From: Lanius collurio
Lineage: Eukaryota > Chordata > Aves > Passeriformes > Laniidae
Reading direction: 5' to 3'
Assembly: GCA_020086605.1 (NCBI GenBank)
Contig: JACBWW010000028.1
Span: forward strand, 10,963,987-11,027,986
DNA length: 64,000 nt
This document shows, one piece after another, positions 49,406 to 62,103 of the stretch. The number at the start of each line of letters is the position of its first letter. Positions within the stretch are counted from its first letter, which is position 1. The notes beneath the pieces are model-generated. The model worked only from the letters and a program-made list of their open reading frames with translations, did no database searches and was not told where the DNA came from. The position numbers were made by a program, and so were the translations under genes.

Positions 49406-51512
49406 TAGTATTTTTAATGGATTTAGTGCAGTACTTGAGGCAACTAAGTTCAAACAGGAATTCAAACATTTTCATTCTTGTTCTTGCATTCCACACCAGA
49501 TTTTCAGAAGCAAGAATCCAGTATTATAAAAACACAAAACTGATTTCATACTCTTACTATGTCTCAAATACATATTTTCTCTACATATTGGACTCACCAT
49601 CTTGTTTTTCTCCTAAAGGTTCAGGCACATTTTTTACTTCAGGTTTTTAAGAATGCATTTCTTTCTGAGTCTGAATTTCTTACAGGTAAGGTGGTCCAAA
49701 TTTGTTTCAATAAGCACAAAGTTCAATTTAATTTAAGAAATTACTCACTTTGTGTTTTCCAATGTCTTGGGCAAGTCCCAAAGTGTAGGCCCCTAAAAGC
49801 TACCTAAGCCTATAACTCCACCTGAAATCAAGCTTGGGACCTGCTCATCAGTGGGATCAAGCTCTTAAACTGTTTCTCTCTCTTATTTAATTTGTAAGTA
49901 AATTGTGCCAGGTCATGGAAGAGGTATAAATAATTACAGAAAATGGGAAGATGAATCCCATATGACTATTTAAGAATATAAATTGATATTTAAAAAAGTA
50001 AAGCGCACATTTTGAAAATATTTTAGGGATGTAACCTCTTTGAAACCAGTGGAACTAAATCACAGAAATAAACTGAGACAGAAGCTTTCACAACTCCTGA
50101 ATTAGTATTGCAGGAGCGATTGTTCTCTTTGACAAATTAAACTTTATTTAATTCCTCAGGTATCAAAGCCCTATGAAATTATACTGGCAGGTGATCTGAA
50201 GAGTGGAAAAAAAAATTGTCACTAGTTATTTTTGCTTATATTCTTCAACATACTAAAGACAGGCATGCTTTCATACAATTTCATAATAATAAATTGTCTT
50301 ATTCCTAACACAAACGCTAACAAGAAAAATTTATGTTATTATCAGTATATAACAGCCACACAAGAATAGATCCCACCAAAGATGACACAGAATATAATCA
50401 ACTGCAGTCTGGAGGCAGCCAGTGGGGGGAAAAAATACAACAGATCTTGGAACACCTTCTAAAGTGGAAAGTATGGATAAGCCTTCTCCAGTCAGCTAAA
50501 TCCATTCATTACCTAGATAATCCCAGAGCTCTTCCCAGCCAACCACTTGCTGGATTTTTAGAGTTGCTCTTTCAGAGCTTCTTATGAGGGAGACAAAATT
50601 GATGAAGTATGTAAAAAAAAACAAATTTCATAAAGCAGACTTTTTGTTTGTTATAGCAAAACTGTGGATTATAGAGCCATATTTTTAAAGGCAACTCAGT
50701 TGTATACACTGTTGGAAGTCATCTCCTTGAAAAGTCTTAAAAATCAATGGGAACAAGGTCCCCTGACACCTTTATGGAAGCTGTTTCGTTATTTATTCAA
50801 GTACTTTGCCACATTACTTCTCTTACTCCTGTATTTCTCTTTAATATTCAGTTTACTTTCACTGTCTCTGTTATGGTAAAGATCCTGTTGTCCTAGCTGT
50901 TCCTGTGTTTATGAATAAACTGTGAAAACACAGATCTTAAATGATCATTGGTAATGACTCTTTCAATGAACATGTATTAAGTGTCTCAAAAGCCACACAA
51001 TTGCATAACAAATACATATACATACTTTTCTTAATGGGCTCCAGTCCTAGGTTTTATCCAGGACATACTTCCAAATGTATATGCTGCTATTTTAAACCAG
51101 GAGGCAGTTGCTTACAGGATGCCAGACAGCAGCTATCAGAACAATTAACTCTGGCCATTAAAAGAATTCCTTACATCACAATAACACAAAAAAATTAAGA
51201 AACACAGAATAAAGAGCCTATCACAGCTACTATTGTATTCTTTCTTATCCAAGTTAACATTTTGATTCTGTGTAACACTTGTCTACCTGTCTTTCATAGT
51301 GCAAGTCACTATATTTTAAAAGCTGCTTTTTTTCTAGGAGCTAATTGAGTTTTGTCTGTGTGAGTGAGCTGGTACCTGATGCTGACAGCCTGCAGAAGGC
51401 AATTTCCCCAATTGTTTGAAAAGACTAAGGAATCAGACATGACAAACTGCAGCTTGGAATATCTGGCAGCAAGCCTATTAGTGCTGAAAAGGTGCACAAA
51501 TAAATTACTTAC
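49406..51512. other. AT-rich stretch; intron if the minus-strand gene is real
   Basis: No gene or repeat is supported. The open frames (60-85 codons, plus) have no recognisable content. Confidence 0.4.
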
Positions 51513-51554
51513 ATAATATACACTCTCTTCATTTCTGTCATGGAACTCACCATC
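51513..51554 (-). CDS. Candidate 42-nt micro-exon with strong splice sites
   Basis: On the minus strand the acceptor cttcagcttttgtttcag leads into GATGGTGAGTTCC. The exon ends GTATATTAT directly before the consensus donor GTAAGT. It encodes D-G-E-F-H-D-R-N-E-E-S-V-Y-Y in phase 0 with no stop. The acceptor and donor are the best pair I found in the window. The acidic, tyrosine-rich peptide fits the same tail-like product as the neighbouring candidate exons. I do not recognise the family. Confidence 0.4.
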
Positions 51555-53589
51555 CTGAAACAAAAGCTGAAGGTTTACTTTTTTCCTCCTTCGCAATCTG
51601 TCAGAGGTTTTAAAAGTTAAATATATCATTTATTCTATAAGAGATACAATTACTAGTATTTCTACTGCTTCTTGAAGTAAGCTTCCTTTTCATTCGTTAA
51701 TTTCATCAGGATGGGACTTCAGACGCTCATCAGACACATTTCATCTCAGCAACTGTTGCACATTTCATGTGCAAGATTGTGAAGGAAGGGGGAAAACAGT
51801 TCTATTTCTTTCTGTAAGGCACTGTCTTTAATTTTTGTCTCTGGATGTATACAACTCTAATTTAGTGACAGGAATGAGACTGGACTTTCATTCAAAACTA
51901 CTATAAACTGTCTCAGGTTACGAGCAAATCCAGCCAAGCTGGTACTAGCCAAGAAATTATATCCTGAGAGCTCTGTGCTAGAAAATGGTTTCATTTTCTT
52001 AGAAAAAGCTTTTCTCAGAAGCAGTTGACAACCTACTGATATATTCAAACTATGCATATAGAAGACTACAACCCAAGCTGCATCCCAATGGCAGTACAGT
52101 GGTTTCATTAAAGAAAACCAAGGCATTTCCAAGGCACTCTGAGTGTCATTCATGCTCTAAGGTTAGCCTCTCCAATGCCTAATGTGTAAGTCTGTAAAGT
52201 TCCATGTGATTGAGGACCAGTTTTGGCTTTATGAGAATAAGGAGACCTTAAAGTACTGACTGCACTGATTTGGAAGACATCACTATTCTGTACAGTATTT
52301 AAATACAGGATCAGTTCCTGTTGAATTAATTCTAGTACCTTATAGCTTTGTTGAGGTAAGGCCAAAGAGCACTTTAAGAGCCCTCAAAGATTTATGCAAA
52401 ACATAAGCTAGTCTCACAATATAACAAGAAGCTTAGTTACACATGAAGTATTTACAGATTATTTTGCAAGCTTTAAGCCTTTCACCTTTAAACCTGTCAG
52501 TCTAGCATTTCAACGTTTTCTTCCAAGATTCTTCACATGTCTGAAGTAAAGAAGGCTAGATAATGACTACATAATCCACCCCAGATATGTACACCTGCAG
52601 GAGAAATGAATGGAGATTTTTATCTTGAAGTATGAATTCATTGCTTTTTCTAAAGACAGAAAGAATGAGTAGAACTTAAGAATTCCTCTTCCATGGGGAA
52701 TATTGAGAGGGGAAATACTTGAAAGCCTTCAAATGAGTTCTGTAGCATCACACCATCTTCTATAGATTCTTTGAGAATTCATGTCCATATTTACCCCTCC
52801 CTGACACAATCTTTGCAATTTTAAATTCTGCCTACTCTTCACTCCAAATCTGATAGTTAGCTGGATTCAGTAACCAGACAGAAATTCCTGCTATTGTACA
52901 ACCAAATTAGTATGCCATAAACTTTTCAATGTCAGATAAAACCAGCAGCATAGTTTTATTGTTTTGGGCTGAAGGGCATTAGAGAGAACTGGAAAGGCCT
53001 CTATATACATAAGTATGAAATCAAATGCTGTGCCAGCTCTGGAATGCAAATTAGAACACATACTCAGACAAATTTGCTCGGAGTAAAATCCCAATGGCAT
53101 CAATAAATTTATGCCTGGGTAAAACAGGAGGAAGATCTCAGACTAGATGTTCTTATTTTTCCAATTTACCCATAAAAAAAGAAAATGAACTCTAGTAGTT
53201 CTGGAGCAGCAACCTGTGCCCTGGATCATACAGGTCCACAGAGCATACCTGACCCTGTACAGGTTTAGTACAAGGAAGTCTTCCAGCTCATCTATGCCTA
53301 ATGAAAATGCGAGGCTTACCATGGCATAATTAGCTGTCAAGTTATTCATTCACCTGCAAGAAAGTCAGTCTGATGAGAACAAGCCACTGTTTCACTGACA
53401 GCTGGAGTCACATCACAGCAAGAGATGCAGTTTGTCTCCAGGGGCTCTATTTCTCTATTTCTATGTCAGATCAAACATAAGGAAGCCTCAGAGTCATATA
53501 TAGAGGATATGTCAGTCTCAATAGTTCATTCAGCTATCACACTTCCACTTGTGCATGAGCTTTCCAGGGTTAAGAACAAGGTGGGAGTG
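51555..53589. other. AT-rich stretch; intron if the minus-strand gene is real
   Basis: No confident gene or repeat. A 34-nt segment with good splice borders at about 53316-53349 (minus) has stops in all frames and is listed as rejected. Confidence 0.4.
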
Positions 53590-53983
53590 TTGTGGTTTAA
53601 CCTCAGCTGGTAGCTAAGTATGATACAATCGCTGGATCACAACCCCCCAGCTGGGATGAGTGAGAGAATTGGAGGGGAGAAGTAAGAAAACTTGTGGATT
53701 GAGATAAAACAGTTTAAAAGAGAAAGCAAAAGCTGCACACCCAAGCAAAACAAGATAAGAAATTCATTCGCTGCTTCCAGTGGGCAGGCAGGTGTTCATC
53801 CATCTTCAGGAGAGCAGGGCCTTATCACACATAACAGTTACTGTAGAAGTCAAATGCCATAACTCCTAATGTCCCCCCTTCCTTCTTTTTCCCCTGGATT
53901 AATCTGTTGAGCATGATGCCACATGGTATGGAATATCCCTTGGATCAGTTGGGGTCAGCTGTCCTGGCTGTCTATTGTCAAAA
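53590..53983 (-). mobile_element. Truncated LTR, same family as 24719-25297 (minus orientation)
   Basis: It opens TGTTGTGGTTTAACCTCAGCTGG, the complement of the 3' end of the plus-oriented LTR at 24719-25297. It carries the matching blocks cttccagtgggcaggcaggtgttcatcc (about 53776) and catggtatggaatatcccttgg (about 53923). The sequence leaves the LTR near 53983, so the promoter-side portion is missing. Directly adjacent is a CR1 fragment. Confidence 0.75.
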
Positions 53984-54099
53984 TCAAGAGGCTGCTGGCT
54001 GCTCTGTTGGTGTGGTGGGCATGGTCTTTGGGGAACAGTGAGTCAGTCAGTCAAGAAAGAGTGGTAGAAAGAGAAAATGAAAGACAAAGAAGGTAACCC

Positions 54100-54596
54100 T
54101 CCAAAGTCAGAGTGCAATCACCTGGGCTGGATGAACCACAAAGACCACTAAATGCTGGGGCCTGTGTGGCTGGAGAGCAGCCTTGTTGCCTGGTCCCAGT
54201 GGAAAACAAGCTGAGGGTTCAGGAGTGCACAAGGACTGGTTAATTTTCAAGAAACCACTTTGAGAAGCTCAGGAGCAGGGAATTCCCCTCTGTAGAAGAT
54301 GGAGCAAGAAGGCCTGATGGCCAGCTTTGCCAAACAGGGTACTCTTTGAAAACCTCCAGAGAAAAAAAATTATATGGTCTCTAGAAACAAGGTTAGGCTT
54401 TGCTGGAATATGACAAAGCTGTGGATCACATGTATGGGGAGAAGACACAAAAGGCCAAAGCTCAATTAGAGTTGGAAGTCAGCCAGTGTTTTGTTTAACA
54501 ACAGGAAGGGTTTTTTCAGTAAAAGCAAGAGGAGTTCTAAAGAAAAGACTGGAGCTTTTCTGACAATTGTTACCTGACAAGAGTGATGAAAGTTCC
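54100..54596 (+). mobile_element. CR1 LINE ORF2 fragment (endonuclease to reverse-transcriptase linker)
   Basis: Near 54445-54540 the plus strand carries the CR1 text ccaaagctcaattagagttggaagtcagccag and ggaagggttttttcagtaaaagcaagaggagttctaaag. In one frame this reads A-K-A-Q-L-E-L-E, followed after small gaps by a G-x-F-F-x-Y-like and S-K-R-R-x-x-K-E pattern typical of the region between endonuclease and reverse transcriptase. The left boundary is uncertain (somewhere in 53984-54300). It ends where a CR1 3' end in the opposite orientation begins. Confidence 0.5.
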
Positions 54597-54985
54597 TAGA
54601 ATCATGTATTCATAGGTGGCTTGGTTGGGAAGGGACCTTAAAGATCATCTAGTTCCAAGCCCTCTGGCACCTTCCACTAGACCAGGTTGCTCAGAGCTCC
54701 ATCCAGCCTGGCCTTGAACACTTCCAGAGATGGGGCATTCACAACTTCTCTGGGCAACCTTTCACGTGTCTCATCACACTCACTGTAAAAAATTTCTTCC
54801 TGATATCTGATCTAAATTCACCTTATTTCAGTTTAGAGCGATTCCCTTTTGTCCTATCCCTATCTGTCTTTGTCAAAAGTCCCTCTTCAGCTGTCTTGCA
54901 GGCCCCCTTTAGGTATTGGAAGGTGCTACAAGGTGTCCCTGGACCCTTTTCTTCTCCAGGCCTGTCTTCATAGGAGAGACGTTCA
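54597..54985 (-). mobile_element. CR1 LINE 3' end (minus)
   Basis: The plus strand reads agaatcatgtattcataggtggcttggttgggaagggacc, the complement of a CR1 3' terminus. This is followed by caccttccactagaccaggttgctc and the cttttgtcctatccctatctg blocks. The copy is only about 390 bp long and is followed by an A-rich tract. Confidence 0.85.
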
Positions 54986-55080
54986 AAAAACAAGGAAAAC
55001 AAAAAACCCAAAGAAACCAACCAAAAATACACACAAACAAAAATTATGAAGAAAATTCAACAGACCAAAAAAACCCAAAA
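54986..55080. repeat. A-rich (CAAA)n degenerate tract
   Basis: Irregular CAAA, CCAAA and AAAACCC units between two CR1 fragments. Confidence 0.7.
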
Positions 55081-55109
55081 GTTTAGTGATTCAGAGGTTT
55101 TCTTGGCTC

Positions 55110-55203
55110 AGTCTTCAATAATCCTGATGGACAGCAGACTAGATGATCTTTAAGGTCTCCAATCCAAACTATTCTACAGTCCTATGAGTCTATAATTCTA
55201 TAT
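55110..55203 (+). mobile_element. CR1 LINE 3' terminus, short fragment
   Basis: It reads actagatgatctttaaggtctccaatccaaactattctac and then tail-like units (ctatgagtctataattctat), which is the CR1 3' end in plus orientation. Less than 100 bp is kept. Confidence 0.7.
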
Positions 55204-55904
55204 TCAACTTACAGAGTGATTTCAATAAACTAATAGCCCTCTTGGAATAGATTACAATTCATTTAAGACTAGAAGTGAGGTAGGGCTCAGAGAATAAAAC
55301 TGGTTAGAAAAAAAAGAGGAAAATTGTGAATAATCTATAGCATCCATAAAATTAGTTCTTGTATTCTCACTAGGTAGTCTACACTTTTCCAATTTACTTT
55401 TTAAGTGAATTCTTCATCATGTAAGATTGAATATTATCTTTAAGAACAGCATTATTTTAGGTTCCTGAAATTAATTTGTGTTTATATTATTTGCATTATA
55501 AGTATGTATCAGTGGGCTTTTGTTCAACATAAAAACATGGATTTCCATGTATGTATAAAACATACATTAAGTCATATATTCATTGCAACAGATTCATTTT
55601 ATATTTAAGTAGATACAATCAACTGTGACTACTGTTAAAGGGCAGATGAGTAACACTATGTCAGAAAGCCAAACAGAATATAGAGGACACTTGTTCACAG
55701 AAGTCAATTACATCACCACTTTAGAAATTACAAATTTACAAGATTTCACAAATTAAACTTCAAAATTAAACTCGGATTTATGTTTCTGTCATTTGCCGTT
55801 CTCCAGCCTCATAAAGGAATAGGCTAACATTTTTTATTAAATCCTTGATTAATGAGGGTAATTTCCAGTTTTGTAGTGGGATAGCTTTGTATGTCAAAGA
55901 ATGT
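55204..55904. other. AT-rich stretch, nothing recognised
   Basis: No gene or repeat family seen between the two CR1 fragments. Confidence 0.45.
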
Positions 55905-56885
55905 GTTGAATGGAGTTACATGCAGCTGATGGCCAGTCCCTTGCAGTGTTCACCATGGCTCAGTCTTGGGGCCAGACCTGTTTAATATCTTTATCAACAA
56001 CCTGGACAGTGGGATTGGGCATCTCCTCAGCAAGTTTGCAGATGACACCAAGCTAGGTGGGAGTGCTGATGTGCTGGAGGATAGATAGGTTCTTCAGAGG
56101 GATCTGGACAGGCTGGATTAATGGGTCAAGGCCAGCTGTGTGAGATTCAACAAGGCCAAGTGCCAGGTCCTGCCCTTGGGTCATAAAAAGCCCATGCAGA
56201 GCTTCAGGCTGAGGGCAGTGGTCCAGCAGAAAACAACAGGGCATGCTGGTGGACAGCGGCCCAACAAAAGCCAATGTGTGCTCAGGTGGCCAAGATGGCC
56301 AATGGCATCCTGGCCTGTACCAGTAATAGTGTGGCCAGCAGGACCAGGGCAGTGATTGTCCAACTGTACTTGGCACTGGTGAGGCTGCACCTTAGTCCTA
56401 TGTCCACTTCTGGGCCCCTCAATACAAGAAGGAAATTGAGGAGCTGAAGTGTGTCCAGAGTAGGGAAATAGAGCTGGTGAAGGGTCTGGAGCACAGATCT
56501 TATGAGAAGTAGCTGAGGGAGCTGGAGTTTAATCTGGAGAAAAGGAGGCTCAGGGGAGACTTTACGACTTAAAGGTGAGGTTGTAGAGAAGCAAGAGTCA
56601 GTCTTTTCTCTGAAGTAACAAGCGATGGGACAAGAGGACAGGCCTCAAGTTGCACCAGGGAAGGTTTAGATTGAATATTAGGAAAAATTGCTTCACCAGA
56701 AGGATGGTCAAGCACTGGAACAGGCTGCCTAGGGAAGTGGTTGAGTCACCATCCCTGATGATATTTAAAAGATGTGTAAATGTGGTACTTAGGGGCATGT
56801 TTTAGTGGTGGACTTCTCAGTGCTAGGTTTGGTTCAATGATCTCAAATGTCTTTTGCAATCCAAATAATTATATGATTCTTCAAT
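55905..56885 (+). mobile_element. CR1 LINE 3' part with intact F-A-D-D box
   Basis: It starts in the reverse-transcriptase core. The translation near 55975-56060 gives F-N-I-F-I-N-N-L-D and then the intact catalytic box F-A-D-D-T-K-L-G-G (about 56034). It continues through the CR1 C-terminal region (cacttctgggcccctcaatacaagaag near 56405 and ggctcaggggagac near 56547). It ends with the 3' wording gcaatccaaataattatatgattcttcaatg at about 56855-56885. Stops and frameshifts interrupt the frame after the box. Confidence 0.88.
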
Positions 56886-57124
56886 GCCAGAATGCACTAA
56901 TGGAACTGAATAGGGTAGGGATAAATTAAATCAACCATGCCCCTTTTTCAAATTGTCCTTGTAGAGCAAAGGCAATCGACCAGCCTTAAATGTAAGTTTT
57001 TTTAACCTCTTATGTCTTCACATTTGTCTTCAATAGACAACATTTTAAAGAAGTATTTGGCTTGACCAATGAATTAAAATAATTTTGCCAGTGTATGACA
57101 AAATTAAAACATTGATATTCTGGC

Positions 57125-57194
57125 AATTTTCTGGATGTTTATTTCATGTAAGAGAAAAAAATTTTCTGGATGTTTACTTCATTTAAGAGAAAAA
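57125..57194. repeat. 35-bp tandem duplication
   Basis: Two adjacent copies of a unit beginning aattttctggatgttt, the second starting at 57160, with a few substitutions. Confidence 0.85.
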
Positions 57195-60100
57195 TAATCC
57201 TACTTAATGAGCATCATTTGCCTAGGCAGATGTGTCATTCTGCCCTTTAAAATCCCAGAAAGCAACCATCTGCCCTAAAATCCATGTTGTATTGACTTTA
57301 AATTTGTTTTAGCTTTTTAAACACAACTGTCTTGAAGTTATTCATAGTGACAGATCAAGACACACCTTTTTTCAGGCTTCTGTTCAGAAAACGCTTAACA
57401 GTATAAATCTGATTATGAGAAGAACTTCAAAGTAGGGTGCAAATCCTATTAAATATCAAATACAAGCACATTTTCTCAGATCACAGGGAACTCATAATCA
57501 AATCCCATCAGGTAAAGATGTGATTTTCCCATTAATAGCCATTCCCTCATCCTCTTCCCTCAAAACCACATGAAGAAGTTAAAAAAAGGTGCAATCTGAT
57601 CAGAAGTTACTGCTGTTGGTTTTTTCTTAATTTGGTTGAAGAAAAAGAAAGGTGAGTATTTCAGTTAAGATCTGCTCAAATATAATCTAACTATTCATTA
57701 AGAATTTAATTTTTCTTTCTGTCCTGCCATTCGACATCATAATAAAGTTAGGAATTTACCATATTTTATCAAGACAGCTGTGGTAACATGACATCTCAGT
57801 CTTACCACTAAAAGCTCTTAATCATTTCATGAGAAAACCAAAAATATTAGAATTATGTCATTATTCAAAGCAAACAGATAAATTCATTTGTTCTCTTCAG
57901 ACTTATGTCTTTCCTCATTTGTATATTTGGATGGTAAATACCAAATGCAGAAAAAACCTTATTTGTCAGGCAGCATAACAGATTGGGCTAACTTGTCATG
58001 TGCAAAGTTATTATATTTCTGAATGTCTTGTCATGTGGAAATATAGGGAACTCCAGGAAAATTCAACAATAGTATCAATGCTGTTATTCCAATATCAAGG
58101 TATTAAACATATGTGCCAACAGTAACAATTCATTCCTGAAATTTAATGGTTCAGTTACCATAAGCTCCTTTCCATATATTTGGTATGGTAACTGACTGTA
58201 CAAACTCACTTTTTAGAGTAATAAACCATATTGTTTCTGTTGCAAAATCCATTGTACTTCTGTTCTTGGCAAGTTAAATCAAAATGCAATTTTTAAGAAG
58301 GTGTTTGTTTTGAAAGAACATATTAAGCTTAAAACTGTATTGATATTGTATTGATAATTTTTATTACACTGTAAGCTCATATTCTAAAAAGAAAACAAAA
58401 ATAAAAATCCTTCAAGAAAGAAAATAAATATGCAATACTTCTCTTAGCTGTCTAGAGATATTTTTTAAGGCAGTAAACAAACCAGTGTTACTAAAAGAGT
58501 AATTAAAGTGTTACTTGTATTTATAGCAAACTGTTCACTGTAAAAAAATAGCAAATCCCCAAAAATAATATAAAAAAGAAACAAATATTTATTTATTTAT
58601 AGTATCTAGTGGGCGGGTTTTCAAGGTATTCAGGCAATTCAAACGATGGAAAATGATACATTAGTAGAATTTTAGTTGTATTGGGAAGCAGACACCCTGA
58701 TTGCTTTTAGAAAGCAATGCCTAATTACCATGACAAATTGACTCAACAGGACTATTATGAGAGGTATGATATATAATTCTAAACTGGAAGACAGCTCTTA
58801 ATTTGACTGAAATTAGCAAGAATTTCCTTTTGGAAGAAACTTTTCCATAATTATCACTTATACTACCCTTAAATTTCTTCCCTTTGTGTACCCAAAGTTA
58901 ATTTCCATCAGAGATTCGGAGTCAGACCCTGCTCCTCAGCAGTTTCTGGGGCGTCTGCCCCTCCATAAAACTGGGAGACACTTTGACAGGCAGCTCCAGA
59001 AAAGGGAAGCTGATGAAGTAGCTGCTAAGAGGACAAGCAATGATGGTGACCATATGGCTGTGGATGAGAAAGGACTGCTGGTGATTTGGTGTCATTTCTC
59101 TAGAAAATATTTAACTCAGCTTCCTGAAACCCTCATGACCCTGTATCTATGATGGGAGAATTACTAAAGGAGAATGTTGACATCAGGGCAAAGACTGCAG
59201 TGGAGGGAGAGTAACCACAGCATCAACACCAGCTCTGTTGAATAGGCAGAAGCAGTTTGGGGGGCTGATAAAGAGAGTTCATGTAAGCTATAAGGGTTAG
59301 GGGTATGAAACAAATTGGGAGAAATACACTCCATTACCACAGGAGGGCTAAATGGTGATCAATAGGAAAGGAGGTGCACCACAAAATAATAACTTCTTGG
59401 ACCCAGAGCAAGCATCACAGCAGACCAGCAGTAGCAGAAGTGTTTGAGACAGAGCAGCACAGCACAAGGACGGTGGAAGCACTGGAGAATGAACCAGAAA
59501 AATCAGAGCCACCTTATCCATGACAGGAGGCATTATCAAGGTTGCAGCCTAGAACAGAGGATGTGAAAGTCAGGAAAGGGAGAAGCAGTTCAAGACTGGT
59601 GTCTTGCTGAACTCTACAGGAGAAGGATGAGAGAGAAAACAACAGTAATTTCATTAATTGTGAAAAACAAGTGGTGGGAAAAGAATGTAAAACCTCAAGA
59701 GAGCAGCAAGGGACACCACACCTCCTTGCTGTAGGCACTAGGAAAGATGAGAGCAACTGATCACAGCAGGACTAGCACTGAGATCAAATGAGATGAATTG
59801 CAAGTTTCAAGCAGGCAAACAAAGCACTGGAGATACTCTTTTCTTGCTCTGGGGTCACAAGAATTGAATGCTTGATAGGGTCGATTCTAGCGCTGAATTA
59901 ATGTAAGAACAGCAGCAGTGGAGTACCATGATAGGCAGTGCTTTATGCAACTTCACTTAGCTTGTTTTCATTGGAATATTTAATAAATTTGTGCAAATTC
60001 CAATTAATGAGTCAGACCAACAGCTCATCTCTGAATGAAGCATTTGACTCCTGTGTTTGTCTGTAAAGTCAAAGTTATTTCCAGGGATTGTGTTTCCATG

Positions 60101-60377
60101 GCCCTTTTAGCACCACTAAAAATTACCTTTTGCAGTGAATATAATAGATGATATTGCATAGCTTAGCAGGTAATTTTTACAATTACTGTTTATTTAGACC
60201 CAGCATCATGGGTAAAGAGAAGGCAAAAGATTAGTAATGGCAAAAAAGAAGTAGTCTCTGGAAATGATATCAATAAATAATATCAATAAACAACAAAAAG
60301 CCACTAAGGCTTTTTATTCTGAAATGATGAAAAAAAATATCTGTGGGTAGACTTATTCCTGTGAACAGAAACAAATC

Positions 60378-60420
60378 TCCCTCCCCTCCCCTGCCATGCC
60401 CTCCCCTCCCCTTCTCACAC
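60378..60420. repeat. C/T-rich (CCCCT)n-like tract
   Basis: Pyrimidine-rich simple sequence (ctccctcccctcccctgcc... and a second ccctcccctcccc). Confidence 0.75.
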
Positions 60421-62103
60421 CTTCCCCATACAGCTGTAACACCTAAACTTCTAGATTCTAATTCAGTGTCATTCCTTTCCTTACATTGTCCCATTGATCT
60501 TAGTGACCAGACAACATAGACTGAGATGAACTTTACAGTGAAATAGACAAAGGAAAAAAAAAGCAAATAAACAAATAAAACCTCATATAGAATATATGCA
60601 GTAAGTTTGTGATTATATTTTGAGTTATAGCATTCTGCATTTTCTAATGTTAATGTTTGCCTAATCAGTTAAGCTTCAATAAAGTGCATTTAGAAGCTTA
60701 CCTAAATCTTTGCAATACCAGAATCACTTCTTTCATCAAGTAGACATAGAAATTTTATGAAACACAGTTTAAAAATTAAACTAAAATTTTTGTGTGACAT
60801 TGAGACAACTTGATCCAGATATAGCATTCAAAACAACCCACTACCCATCATTTCCATCAATGTGAAGAAGACAATCCAGATGCTTCCTTTTTGGCACAAC
60901 TTTTCAGAGTGGTATGACTAGAAAAATATCACAGTGTATAAAAAGACTCACCATTCTGCCTCTGAAATCCACCACAGTTTTACCTGAACAATGCAGTTTA
61001 TGGTGTTCTGTCAACACCCAGTTCTTCTCATGTGTGGTCAGGCAGTCAGACAGAAGTTGACTCTCTTAACCTCTAAAGAAAATTTCTTCTAACTTTAGAG
61101 AAAAAGAAAAATCTTACTCTTTTACATTACCATGTTCTCAGAAGTCATCATACATTCAAACAGACTATGTCAAAAAATCTTACTCTATAAATAATTCTAA
61201 TCCTCACACCATTGGAATTACTGTCCTTATGGAGGAAGCCCAATAGATACTCAATATGCAGAAACTCAGTATTAGTTTATTGAACTTTGATTTATGTTCT
61301 TTGTTCCTCCAGAGAGAAAGAACCTATTTCTTTTGATTACAAATGCAAATACTCAGATGTAGACTATTACTGTCAATTAAATAAATCTTGGATTAGTCTT
61401 TTCACCAAAACACTAAATGTAGTCATATAGCTTAATACAAAGAAAAAGACTAGTGTAATTAACTTGTAGAATTTTAGGCCAGACAAAAGGAAATATGTCA
61501 GGTAGTTTTGGTGTTGGGTATGGCACATTTTCAGTTTTGTAAGAGAACTAGATACTTCTACAATGCCAAAAAGAATTGGATAAAATGTGTGCTTTTTTTG
61601 TGTATGTTACCCCTTAACACCATGTTCTCAGTGCAAAAACAGTGCCAAATTCCCTTGAAGGATTTATTTATGGAAATAATGCTTTTTCTGCCTTTATTCC
61701 CAAAGATATTTTGGCTCACATTTTAGAATATTTTGTGTAATTTCTTTCTGACTCTGACAAATGTTTCATTCATTGTTGAAAATGATTCAAGTTAACAAAG
61801 GAACCAATGTAGGGAACTTTTGCAAATGCACCTATCTCTGTAAAGTTGGATTTAATCACTTATTGATTCATCCAGTTTCCTCTACACTGCCTCCCAAAGC
61901 AGTTTTAATACTGAAAAGGAAAGAAAAATACTAAAGTTATGGTCTTAATGGCAAAGTCATTTGCAGTGATCAACTACCACTCATACAGTTTTGATGACAA
62001 ATGACTTATAAAAGGTGATTTTGTCAAGAAGATAAAGTACTCATAGCTACATCGTGACACACAAGAAAAATTGCAATATGATTGTGGTTTCCATAATGCT
62101 TAC

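Larger units (their letters stand above)
56886..62103. other. AT-rich stretch; intron if the minus-strand gene is real
   Basis: It contains a 35-bp tandem duplication (57125-57194) and a C/T-rich (CCCCT)n-like tract at 60378-60420. A somewhat less AT-rich plus-strand segment at about 58880-59760 has an 88-codon frame (58886-59152) that I cannot assign. No gene is supported. Confidence 0.45.

Noticed and set aside
53316..53349. 34-nt segment with a good acceptor (ctttcttgcag) and donor (GTAAGC) on the minus strand
   Set aside because: All three frames contain stops, so it cannot be an internal coding exon of the candidate gene. It could only be untranslated or chance.
58886..59152. 88-codon plus-strand frame with protein-like composition
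   Set aside because: No domain or splice borders recognised. It may be an old, unrecognised repeat, and the evidence is too thin to call.
60378..60420. Regular C-rich units resembling a short CRISPR-like or minisatellite array
   Set aside because: Simple pyrimidine tract without spacers, in a eukaryotic context. CRISPR does not apply.
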